From NCBI GenBank assembly GCA_018065765.1, contig JAGHSR010000034.1:1-6078 (forward strand): a DNA stretch of 6,078 nucleotides, in the 5' to 3' direction. The stretch comes from Candidatus Colicola coprequi (lineage in GTDB: Bacteria > Bacteroidota > Bacteroidia > Bacteroidales > Paludibacteraceae). The notes under the pieces were generated by a model that saw only the letters and a program-made list of their open reading frames with translations, did no database searches and had not been told where the DNA came from. This document shows positions 6,070 to 6,078 of the stretch, in pieces. Both the position numbers and the translations under genes were made by a program. The stretch's first letter is position 1; each line of letters opens with the position of its first letter.

Positions 6070-6078
6070 CAGCCGCTT

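Overview
The window reads as a housekeeping stretch from a member of the Bacteroidota, most likely order Bacteroidales (Bacteroides/Prevotella-like). Two promoters match the Bacteroidota TTTG / TAnnTTTG pattern, most start codons lack a Shine-Dalgarno sequence, and the protein sequences have a Bacteroidales character. All five complete genes lie on the minus strand. They cover roughly 5.6 of 6.1 kb, with gaps of 60, 23, 15 and 29 bp in transcription order.

In the direction of transcription (right to left): a divergent promoter region (5883-6078); a class I [4Fe-4S] fumarate hydratase (4245-5882); a 60-bp gap with a strong hairpin; a membrane-anchored coiled-coil protein with a degenerate LytM/M23 domain (3357-4184); dxr for isoprenoid synthesis (2176-3333, TTG start); the site-2 protease rseP (718-2160); a WbpD/WlbB-type left-handed beta-helix N-acetyltransferase (155-688); and a structured non-coding stretch (1-154). 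A second consensus promoter at the right edge (6039-6069, plus strand) drives a gene outside the window.

From LytM to the acetyltransferase the genes are close enough to be one operon. Their shared theme is the envelope: a cell-wall-associated LytM factor, the MEP-pathway enzyme feeding undecaprenyl phosphate and quinones, an intramembrane protease, and an enzyme for a diacetamido-uronic acid sugar of surface polysaccharide. Fumarase belongs to central metabolism (TCA or fumarate respiration), has its own promoter, and may be read through into the envelope genes.

I see no mobile element, CRISPR array, tRNA, rRNA or obvious novel multi-gene system. The points most worth a second look are the apparently metal-dead LytM domain, the hairpin against its ribosome-binding site, the mutually exclusive hairpins at 22-81, the non-ATG start of dxr, and a WbpD-like enzyme away from the rest of its pathway.
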